A stretch of DNA of 11,000 bases from positions 1 to 11,000 of the forward strand of contig NAVB01006422.1 in the NCBI GenBank assembly GCA_002179805.1, given 5' to 3'. Below the pieces are notes generated by a model. The model did no database searches. It worked only from the letters and a program-made list of their open reading frames with translations, and had not been told where the DNA came from. Of this stretch, positions 1 to 7,830 are shown one piece after another. Position 1 is the first letter of the stretch, and each line of letters begins with the position of its first letter. The translations under genes were made by a program, and so were the position numbers. Origin of the DNA: Acanthamoeba lenticulata (lineage: Eukaryota > Discosea > Longamoebia > Acanthamoebidae).

Positions 1-47
1 TTATTAAATTATTAAATTTAATAATTTCCATTTTCGAAACTAAACAG

Positions 48-2504
48 CGGTTCGAAGGAAGCACACGGTGGCCGACACATGGGAGGACGCCGTCAAGCGC
101 TTCCCCCGTAACGTGGCGCTGCTCTTCGAGGACCAGACCTACTCCTACGGCGAGCTCAACTGCGCCGCCAACCGGTTCGTCGTCCGACGCCCGGGCTGGC
201 GCGCATGAAGGCCTAATCTCTGCACATGTGCACAGGGTGGCCAACTGGGGTCGCGAGGACGCGCGGCTCAAGGCCGGCGACGTGGTGGCCCTCTTCATGC
301 AGAACCGGCCTGAGTTCTTCATCGCCTGGCTCGGCATGGCCAAGTTGGGCGTGACGACGGCGCTGATCAACACCAACCTCAACGGCAAGCCGCTGGAGCA
401 CGTCCTCCGGGTCTCACAGGCCCGCACGCTGATCGTCGGCCCCGAGCAGCTCGGCCACCTCGAGACCGCCCGCGAGGGCCTGCTCCAGCAGCAGCCCGGC
501 GAGGGCGGCGGCAGCAGCAGCAGCGGGTGGGACATGTGGGTGTACCAGGGGCGCGAGGCCGCCGCGCCGTCGCCCCTCGTCTGGCGATGGGCCAAGGACA
601 TGGACGTCCAGCTCTCGGCCCACGACGACTACGACCCGCCAGCCTCGCTCCGCCAGGACGTGAAGATGGTGGACCCGCTGTTCCTGATCTACACGTCCGG
701 CACCACCGGCCTGCCCAAGCCGTGCCGGGTCGCCCATAAGAAGGTGTGGAACTACATGCAGATCTGGTACCGCTTTGCCAACCTCACGGCCAAGGACAGG
801 TACGGCCAGTCCTCCCCCCCCCTTGCAGCGTTTGCCCAGGAGCTTATTCGCAGCTGCACAGGATCTACGTGACGCTGCCCACGTACCACTCCAACGGCGG
901 CACGCTCTCGCTGTCGGCCTGGATGGCCGGCGGAGCCATCATTCTCCGCCGCAAGTTTTCGGCCTCGGCCTTCTGGGACGACGCCCGTCGCTACCGTACG
1001 TGACGTGACGTGATGTGATGTGTCTTTTGTTCCCTGTGCGCATTGAACCTGACTGACCAATCGGAATGACGTTGGGACGGGCCCAGGTGCCACCGGGTTC
1101 ATCTACATCGGCGAGCTGTGCCGTTATCTCTACGCCCAGCCGCCCACGCCCAAGGACAGCGAGCACTCTGTGCGCTTCATGATCGGTTCGTGGGCGCGCT
1201 TCCTTAAGGGCCATTTGGGGCAGAGAGCTGAACTCAAATCAAAATCCAAACGCAGGCAACGGCCTGCGCGGTGATATCTGGGACGGTTTCCGCAAGCGCT
1301 TCAACATCCAAAACATCCTCGAGTTCTACGGCGCTACCGAGGGCAACATTGGCCTCCTCAACGACAATGGACGGGTGCGTCCTCTTGTCATCTGCTTCTT
1401 TTTCCTCCTCTTCTTCCTTCGCCGTTTGTCTTCTTGTTTCTCCGTTTCAAGCTCGGACGTTCGACTTGCAGGCGGGCGCGTGCGGGCAGCTGCCCTACTT
1501 CCTGCGCCCGGCGGTGCCCTTCCGGCTGATCAAATACGATGTGGAGAACGACGTCCATGTGCGCGGACCCGATGGCTTCTACATCGAATGTGCCACCGGC
1601 GAAGTCGGAGAGGGCATCGCCAGGATCGACAACGACCCCAACAAGATCAGCGGTTTGCTGCTCCCTTTCCATTTACTTTTTTCTTATTATTTTTTGAATT
1701 CAGAATTGTTTGAGCTTAGGGGCTTTGTGTTGGTGCTGCAGGCAACTTTGATGGCTATACGGACCCACAGGCGACAAAGAAGAAGATCCTCACGGACGTG
1801 TTTGAGAAGGGCGACCAGTGGTTCCGCACGGGCGATCTCCTGGCCATGGACTCCCTGGGCTACTTCTACTTTGTGGATCGGTGCGTGCTTCCTCCTGCCC
1901 TCCCATTCTATCGCGCTTCGTTCTTAGATCGTTTTTCGTTCTTTGGTTCACACGTAGCATCGGAGACACCTTCCGGTGGAAGGGAGAGAACGTGGCCACG
2001 TCCGAGGTGGAGCTGGTCATCAACTCGCTGCCCAACATCGTCGAGGTCACCGTCTACGGCGTCCAGATCCCGGGCAAGGACGGCCGCGCCGGTCCGCCGT
2101 CCCACTCTTCCTGTTCTCGTCGTCATCTTGATGTTGTTGACGCTCACGATGTTGATTGATGTTGATGTTGTTGGACCTCACCGACGTCGGTGCACACAGG
2201 CATGGCAGCCATCGCGCCGACGCCTGGCACGACGCTCGACGTGGCGCAGTTCCTCAAGGTGGTGTCCGAGCAGCTGCCGGCCTACGCGCGCCCGGTGTTT
2301 GTGCGGCTCATGAAGGCGATCGACACGACGAGCACGTTCAAGCACAACAAGGCCCACCTGGTCAAGCAGGGCTTCGACCCCGAGGCCATCGAGGACGAGC
2401 TCTACCTGGTGACCTATCCCGGCAAGCACCACCCGGTCGGCAGTTTCACCCGCCTCGACCGGCAGCTGGCCGACGCCATCGCCAACGGCACGCACGACGT
2501 CTAG
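48..2504 (+). CDS. Fatty-acid transport protein / very-long-chain acyl-CoA synthetase (SLC27/FATP family), 5' partial
   Basis: This enzyme activates long and very-long-chain fatty acids to acyl-CoA with ATP (AMP and PPi released), usually at ER, peroxisomal or plasma membranes. My exons are 48-174, 236-799, 862-995, 1087-1185, 1256-1374, 1472-1652, 1742-1880, 1958-2091 and 2200-2504, all GT-AG and all in phase. They give 599 codons and a TAG stop. Seen: the AMP-binding motif [10 protein letters not shown] (690-719), the YGATEGN motif (1327-1347), and the family signature around WFRTGDLL and [16 protein letters not shown] across exons 7 and 8. The first visible exon has no ATG and follows an in-frame stop at 41-43 and an AAACAG acceptor, so the true start lies upstream. 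A Gly/Ser-rich insert near 500-530 comes from GGC/AGC repeats. The C-terminus (GTHDV) is not a peroxisomal PTS1. A FATP-type synthetase fits better than a generic long-chain ACSL because of the FATP signature. Which substrate it prefers cannot be read from the sequence. Confidence 0.93.
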
Positions 2505-2589
2505 CCCGTTCCAATCAACGACGATGGTGAAGTCGTGTCGCGTTTTGCTTTTTTGATGATGATGATGATGAATTGAGCATCACAGAAGA
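2505..2589. other. Convergent intergenic gap
   Basis: Only 85 bases separate the stop codons of the plus-strand acyl-CoA synthetase and the minus-strand CBS gene. The two 3' UTRs must be very short or overlap. It contains a T-rich stretch followed by five GAT units. I see no clear polyadenylation signal. Confidence 0.7.
2555..2569. repeat. (GAT)5 microsatellite
   Basis: Five perfect GAT units follow a run of six T in the shared 3' gap between converging genes. Confidence 0.85.
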
Positions 2590-4002
2590 TCACATCTTGC
2601 TGGCCTCAGGTCCGCCCACAAACTCGTAGAACGAGCGCATGACGTCGGTCAGGGACATGATCCCGATGGGCTTCTTCCACGGCTCGTCCTGGTCGAGTGA
2701 TGTCAGCGCGGCCGCTTGCGAGAGAAAGCCGAGAGATTGTCGTACCACGACCCAGATGCGGTGCACCCGCGCGTCGGCCATGAGGTTGACCACGTCGGCC
2801 ATGCTCGTCGCGGCCGTGCAGGTGACGGGGGCCGACGGCGCTCCAGGCCTGCGTTGCTGGAGGTAGTCCATCACGGGCAGCTGCAGCGACTCGAGCTGCG
2901 TCGGCGTCAGGGAGCGCAGATCACTGTCGTGGTCGTTCGTTGGTCATGGTCGTGACGTTAGGGGCCATGGCCGCAGGAGGATGTCGCGCTCGGGGAAGCA
3001 ACGTACCTGACGCTGATGCTGCCCACGAGGATGCCCTGGTGGTCCACCACGGCGACGGCGCTCACGCCCTGCGTGTGCATCTGGATGAAGGCGAACAGCG
3101 CACGGGCCTGCGTGGTGACCGACACCAGCGGTCCTCCGAGTTGGGTCAACTGGCGCACTTGCCTGTCCCGCCACTGTGTTTATGCGCCGCAGCACGCATG
3201 TGAGCCAAACAGCACCAACGACTGCGTTGTCTTGGCAGGCGTACGCCATCGCACTGGTCGAGGCGAGCCCGAACGAACTGGAGCATGTCCGACTGGGACA
3301 CGATGCGAAGGAGGTGGTCGCTGTTGTTTTCCTTCATGATCACCCGGTGCACGTGGTCCTTGAAGTTGAGCAGCAGCTCGAGCAGCGGCGACTTGTCCGC
3401 CACGAAGCGCAGCGGGTTCTTCTGCGACAGATCTGCCGTTGGTTGGGTGTCAGCAACTGTAACGCTAGACCAGGGCAAGGCGGTCGACAAGACGGGATGC
3501 GCACTGATGAGGAAGGTGACAGGCAGCTGGGCGAGGATGTTGCCGCGAGCATGAAGCTTGTCGGTGTCGTTGATCCAAGTGATCCAGTTCAGGTGGACGT
3601 CGCCCTCTTCGGCCTGGTGATGCTCGGTGAAAGCGCGAATAACCTCGGCCAGCAGGTCAAACCTGAAGGAAGGGTGAGGGAAGGGACAAAAAAGCAAGTG
3701 AGGGAAGAGTAGAGCACGCACATGTCGACCAGGCCGAGATAGCCCCCATTCTTGTCCTGCACTGGAGCCGAGAGAACCTTGGCCTCGGCCAAGATCTGAC
3801 CAGATTGAAGAGCGTTTAGTGAGACGATGAAGAGAAAATAGGAAGAGGGAAGAAGCAAGTGCGATACGTTAATGGCGTCTTGGATAGTGCTAGTGGAAGG
3901 CAGAGTCACCAGTTCCCTGTGTCCGGTCGCTGGAAAGGCTTCAATAGCCGTTGTGTTTCGCACAATCTGTGCCATCGGGCTCGTTGTGGAGGTCGTGCTC
4001 AT
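2590..4002 (-). CDS. Four-CBS-domain protein, SNF4 / AMPK-gamma-like
   Basis: Proteins of this class bind adenine nucleotides through two CBS pairs (Bateman modules). The SNF4/AMPK-gamma members regulate SNF1/AMPK kinases. Exons, in order of transcription, are 4002-3868, 3795-3722, 3662-3505, 3432-3245, 3149-3007, 2923-2746 and 2688-2590. They total 975 nt, or 324 aa plus TGA, close to the 320-330 aa usual for SNF4 and AMPK gamma-1. Visible CBS cores are: CBS1 with STIQDAIN, LSAPV and YLGLVDMFDLL; CBS2 with NPLRFVADKSPLLELLL, VHRVIM and RIVSQSDML; CBS3 with VSAVAVVDHQG and LVGSISVSDLRSL; CBS4 with VHRIWVV and KPIGIMSLTDVM. The start is the first ATG (4002) in the exon before CBS1. The exon 6-7 junction removes a 57-nt stop-free intron and restores a normal CBS4 strand. 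Four-CBS family membership is firm. Whether it is a true AMPK subunit or closer to the plant PV42-type branch is open. Confidence 0.88.
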
Positions 4003-4184
4003 TCTCTTCGTCGGTTTTGTGTCCTTTCTTTGCTGCGTTGTTGTGTTGTTCTTGTCTTCGTCTTGCCTGCGTCTTGTCCGGACCACAAGCCGACCTACTT
4101 ATCTCCTCCGCAGATCGTCGAAATTCCAATGCATTTACGGGCCACGATTTTTACACGATTTGTGAAGCTGAAGGAGGCTACTCT
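4003..4184. other. Intergenic region between two minus-strand genes
   Basis: These 182 bases should hold the 3' UTR of the LON/LRR gene and the promoter and 5' UTR of the CBS gene. The transcribed strand is A-rich just upstream of the CBS start. I recognise no TATA box or other defined element. Confidence 0.6.
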
Positions 4185-7100
4185 TCACTTGCGGACGAAG
4201 AGGTAGGTGCCCTGGGACGTGTTCATGGAGTCGTCCAACACAAGACCCGTGAGCTGCTGCACGAGCTCGACACCCTGGCTCGTGACCTTGGTGTTCCACA
4301 AGTTGAAGTTGCGCAACGCCGGCAGCTCCTGCACCTGACGCGGTCAGACAACACCTTTGTCTGCTTGGGAATCGACAACTACGTACGCCGATGTGAGCCA
4401 GCCCAGAGTCGGTGAGCTGGTCGCTTCCGACGTCGAGTGACGTGAGGTAAGGGTAGCGGCCCCTCGACAGCTCCAGCAGGCCTGTTGTCTTTGTCATCAG
4501 CAGGAACAATCATATATGGCCACATGAATAGTGAAGTGGAGGACATACCCTTGTTGGCAAAGCGCGAACAACCGGTGGTCTTGAGGGAGGTAAGGCGCTG
4601 GAGGGCGGTCATGTGGCGCGCCAGCTTGGCGCCCACGTCCGTGTAGGGCAACGCCAGCGCCGTGAGGTTGCTCAGCCTGGCCAGGCCCGGGCCTGTCAAA
4701 CACGAGCGTATTACCATCGGCCGTTGTAAAGGAATTTGATATGTAGGCATCATTAAAACTTTGTAGATTTTGCAGGAACGGACCCAAAACGCGGTGGGAT
4801 ATGTTGGTCTTGCCCACATCGAGTGATCTGAGCTGCGTGAGCTCGAGCAGCGCCGAGATCCCTGTGATTGTGGTGTCACAGGTGAGACAGTCACTCTTCA
4901 CAGCCCTTGTAATGAACAACGCGGTCGCACCGGAGTCGGTGAGGTCCGTCTTGGACAGGTTGAGCAGCGTCAGCGACGTCAGCTTTCCCAGCTCCGTCGC
5001 AAACTGTATGTTTGTGTGTGTGTGTGTGTGTGCGTGCGTGTGTGAATGGCTCAGCGGCACACATGACTGATGCAGTGGGATACCGGCGGGAGGATAACGC
5101 ACCTCGTCGGTGAAGCTGGCATTGAGGGAGATGTCGAGGTTCGTGAGCGACGTGAGGGCGCCGAGGAAGGTCCAGTCGCGGATGCCCGAGTTGAACGAGA
5201 GGTTGAGCGTGTGCAGTGACTCGGACAGGCCTCGGAGCAGTTGGACGCCTTCGTCGCGCAGGAGCGTTCGGGCGGCTTGAAGGCTTACCAACGGCCGGCG
5301 CACCAGTGCTTCTGGGTTCCTGACCGACGCGAGGTCCTCGTCATCCGCGGCCTCCTGGCGCGCGAGCAGCACGTACAGCGCCTTGTCCACGAAGCGCGTC
5401 CCGCTCACTGTATGTGCGGGGGGGCCTGGCGTCAGAGCCAGAGCAGGTAGGGAAGGTGATGAGGAGAACAAACCAGCCACGTCCTGGAGGTCCTCGAGGA
5501 GGATGAGCGCGGCCGGGGTGTAGTAGGTGATGAGCGTGCCCCCGACGTGGAGGCGCCGCAGGTTCGGGCAGTGTGTCGCCTGCCGGGGGCGAAGGTCGAT
5601 GTGAGGCACCGCCACACCACCGCATTGGGGGGGGGGGAATCCGATGAGGGAAAGCCGGCCGTCCAAGAGGAGACGCACAAGGGGAGCTAGGCCGGCGTCG
5701 GTAATGCGCTTGCAGCGATCAACAAAGAGCGAGCGCAGATTCGGCATGCCCTTGAGGCACTCAGCCAGCGCGCTTCATCACACAATCACCAGATAATAGT
5801 TGAAATATGAGCAACAATTCATTAGCAAATGAAAAGAACGCCATATACGGAGAGCAGCATCAAGAGCCAAAAGGACGAGGGGGGTGATGTTTCATCAAAC
5901 CAAAAAAAAAGGATACGACACGGTGGATTCCCGGGTGGTCGCCCACCCCAGTACTAACACCGCCTGGCGCAGCTTAACTTCGCTGTTCGGATGGGAAGCG
6001 GTGCTTTCTGCGCAGTATGGCCGTATCCGATGGAGGAAGGCGACGACAACAAAGCATCAACGAGCGCTAAGAAGCGCGTGCACGTACGAATCAGAGATGC
6101 GGTACGAGTTGGAGAGGTCGAGGTAGGTCAACGATGAGTAGCCGCCAAGCACCTCCAGCCATGTGTCGTCCAGAGCCTACCAACACAATTTAGAGGGTCG
6201 AAGATGACGAGGAAGAGGATGAAACTCAAGAAAAGAGAGACGGACACGTATATTGGAGAGGAAAAGGGTCTCTACGGGAAAGGCCTGAAAGTGCTTGAGC
6301 GCCTCCAGCGTGAGGCGCTCCGTTCGGTGCAGGTACAGCAGCACCCGCTCGATGACCTCTGTGCGGAGATTGTGTTGAAGCCCCCCGCGCGTGTGTGCGG
6401 TGAGCCTCCCCATTCATTGGGTGTGCAGCAAGGCAGGGCCGATGAATGGCGTACCGGCGGGGAGGGCCGCCATTCGGCCGGCGATGTGGGGCTGCCTCCA
6501 GCCGTCGTCCGTGCAGATGAACTCGACGCACTTTTCCTTGAGCGGCACTGTGCGTTCAACCCCAGGGCCAAGGCACTGTTGGTCAGCTGAGGCGCAGCGG
6601 TCAACACCCAACACTACGAACCGACTTGGCTCAGCGTCCGAGGCGCATCCGACGAGTCATCATCATCGGTGCCGTGGAACCCAAAGGCCGAGTCGCGGTC
6701 CCACGCGTGCGCGGCGTCGGAGCTCTGGGCGAGGATCGAGCGCACGGGCGGGTGCTTCTTGAAGAGGGCGACAACCTGCCGGAGCCGCACCTCCCACCGG
6801 CGCTCGCGCAGGAGCCGCACACGGTCGATGGCGCCGTGGGTCCAGGCGGCCGGGGCCAGGGTAGCCGCCATCCAAAAGGCCAGCAGCCGCGGTTCGTCAA
6901 ACGGCGGCTCGTCCTGCTTGAGGCGCTGCTTGATGACCTTCCACATGGAGTTGAACCGAAAGCGTTGCAGGAAGGCGTCGAGCGTCGTGCGGGCATCCCG
7001 CATGGCTTCCTCCTGCTCCTTCAATACGGCCGCGGCCGGTGGTCGCTCGGCGTCGTCGTCACCATCCTCGACGAGCTCGGGCAGCTGCGCAGCGAGATGG

Positions 7101-7725
7101 GAAGGGATGGCGGCCTCCGCTTGCGGCCGCTTGGTCTCCAATTCCTCGTCGTAGTCGAGGTAGTCGACCACCGCGGCCATGGGGAAGTTGAAGTATTGGT
7201 GGTCGTAGATGTTCTTGATCTCGACACGACGCAACACCTGCACCAGGACGATGAACCTATGCGCCCAAAAGAAAGGGACAACAGCATGCCGCGTCAGCCA
7301 TCAGGCAAAAGGAGGGCGAAGGGGGGACGCTTACCGGCCGCCCGGGTTGTTGGGATAATAGGCATTGATGACCCGCAAGAGCACGCCCACGCGGTTCTCC
7401 CCCGCTTCGTCAACTGACGTTGCGTAGAGTGCTCAGCAGAGGCAGCAGAGACAGCAGAGACAGGAAGCAGGCAAGCGTACCGTAGAGAAGATCAGTGGGG
7501 TTGGGAGTGTAAAGAAGCGCAAAGACGCGCTGCTGGAAGACCTTGTTCAGCACGTGGTGTACCAACTGCTCGGCCCACGGCTCAAAGATGTTGAGCGGTT
7601 GCAAGCAGCCAGGAAAAGCCACTACCCCACTGCTTAGAAGGCTTCCTTCCCAGGCTTGTTATGTATGGGGGCGTACCTATGGGGGCACGGAACAAAGGTA
7701 CATGAAAGGTCTCGCGTGTGGTCAT
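4185..7725 (-). CDS. LON-domain / VHL-box / leucine-rich-repeat protein (candidate E3 substrate receptor)
   Basis: Exons, in order of transcription: 7725-7677, 7621-7481, 7413-7335, 7256-6622, 6547-6455, 6358-6246, 6176-6088, 5772-5679, 5579-5474, 5407-5103, 5003-4784, 4692-4549, 4481-4387, 4334-4185. They sum to 2313 nt (770 aa). Residues about 8-130 look like the Lon N-terminal substrate-binding domain: VPLFRAPIVAFPG, then LNIFEPWAEQLV, then GVLLRV and QVLRRVEI. A helical stretch follows to about 280. PLKEKCVEFI (303-312) and LPAEVIERV (330-338) fit BC-box and Cul2-box patterns. From about 360 run LRRs of about 24 residues, including a cysteine-type repeat (NLRSLFVDRCKRITDAGLAPL region). 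The 4784 donor is the least certain; 4760 keeps the same phase. Alternative reading: two genes, a 303-aa LON protein ending at 6614 and an LRR protein starting at M327 (6473). I disfavour it because the BC box would then fall outside both proteins. Function is inferred. Confidence 0.7.
5013..5044. repeat. TG/CA dinucleotide repeat inside an LRR-gene intron
   Basis: Ten TG units and then an interrupted TGCG/TG stretch lie within the 99-nt intron 5004-5102. On the transcribed strand this is a CA tract directly upstream of the ATACAG acceptor. Length polymorphism is likely and could affect splicing. Confidence 0.9.
5627..5637. repeat. Homopolymer G11 (C11 on the transcribed strand)
   Basis: Eleven consecutive G lie inside intron 5580-5678 of the LRR gene. 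The run is a likely site of sequencing or replication length error. Being intronic, such an error would not alter the protein. Confidence 0.85.
5902..5910 (-). terminator. RNA polymerase III T9 terminator of the 5S gene
   Basis: Nine consecutive T on the minus strand begin at the 3' end of the 5S rRNA. Runs of four or more T terminate Pol III. The host pre-mRNA would carry the same U9 tract inside its intron. Confidence 0.9.
5910..6028 (-). rRNA. 5S ribosomal RNA, complete (119 nt), nested in an intron
   Basis: This is the 5S RNA of the large ribosomal subunit, transcribed by RNA polymerase III. Read on the minus strand it starts GGATACGG and ends CGTATCC plus T. The two ends pair as helix I, with one G-T pair. 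Universal 5S landmarks are present in order: CCCATCCGAACA in loop B/helix III (nt 35-46), GAAGTTAAGC (nt 48-57), GTTAGTACTGGGGTGGGCGA (nt 71-90) and CACCCGGGAATCC (nt 92-104). The length equals the usual 118-121 nt. It looks intact and functional rather than a decayed copy, because the helices and control boxes are preserved. It lies on the same strand as its host gene, within the 315-bp intron. The sequence is very like Acanthamoeba 5S from memory; an alignment would settle this. Confidence 0.97.
5932..5979 (-). promoter_or_regulatory. 5S internal control region (box A, intermediate element, box C)
   Basis: Placed by homology with type I Pol III promoters. Box A corresponds to 5S nt 50-64 (AGTTAAGC core), the intermediate element to nt 67-72 and box C to nt 80-97 (GGGGTGGGCGACC core). 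In known systems TFIIIA binds here. Boundaries are transferred from the family, not measured. Confidence 0.8.
6310..6547 (-). other. VHL-box-like segment (BC box plus Cul2 box) of the LON/LRR protein
   Basis: Exons 5 and 6 encode PLKEKCVEFI, which fits the Elongin BC-box pattern (small residue, L, three residues, C, three residues, hydrophobic). Eighteen residues later comes LPAEVIERV, which fits the Cul2-box pattern (hydrophobic-P-x-x-hydrophobic-x-x-x-hydrophobic). VHL and ZYG11-type LRR receptors carry this arrangement. Motif match only; binding is inferred. Confidence 0.6.
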
Positions 7726-7830
7726 GCTGCTAGGTCAAGCGCTTCAGGTATTTTACGTAAGCTTTGTTTTCCTTCATTTTTTCACTGTCTGGAAAGCTCT
7801 CTTGGCTCGGCGTTCTCTCAACAACAAACG
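7726..7830. other. Intergenic region between the F-box and LON/LRR genes
   Basis: These 105 bases must hold the 3' UTR of the F-box/TPR gene and the promoter and 5' UTR of the LON/LRR gene, both on the minus strand. I see no recognisable core promoter motif. Confidence 0.6.

Larger units (their letters stand above)
5773..6087 (-). other. Long intron (315 bp) hosting a 5S rRNA gene
   Basis: The flanking exons join perfectly at protein level: NSYRISDS from exon 7 runs into ALAECLKGMPNL in exon 8, a continuous LRR. The donor is GTACGT at 6087-6082. The acceptor is an AAG at 5775-5773, because an in-frame TGA just upstream excludes earlier sites. The other 12 introns of this gene are about 52-99 bp, so the excess matches the inserted 5S unit (about 119 bp plus flanks). 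Confidence 0.82.

Noticed and set aside
48..60. tRNA T-loop-like GGTTCGA near the left edge
   Set aside because: There is no matching T-stem, anticodon arm or acceptor pairing around it, and the stretch continues into acyl-CoA synthetase coding sequence.
2590..2923. Single uninterrupted last exon of the CBS gene
   Set aside because: Although open, it inserts 19 residues in the middle of CBS4. Removing a 57-nt GT-AG intron gives the family-typical sequence and length.
3176..3712. 178-codon plus-strand ORF
   Set aside because: It is antisense to three CBS exons and crosses their introns. The minus-strand reading gives conserved CBS cores, so this is a shadow.
4497..5747. Single 416-codon LRR exon
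   Set aside because: It reads through three segments with good GT-AG ends, a CA repeat and a C11 run, and it breaks LRR spacing. Splicing the three out restores the repeats, so I modelled introns.
5902..6040. 5S copy as a retroposed element with target-site duplication
   Set aside because: I looked for direct repeats flanking the 5S unit and found none convincing. The intact control region and terminator argue for an active gene, and its mode of arrival cannot be read.
6626..7417. 263-codon plus-strand ORF
   Set aside because: It is antisense to LON-domain exons 3 and 4. Its residues are low-complexity (Arg, Gly, Val rich) with no recognisable domain, as expected from an antisense frame of GC-rich coding DNA.
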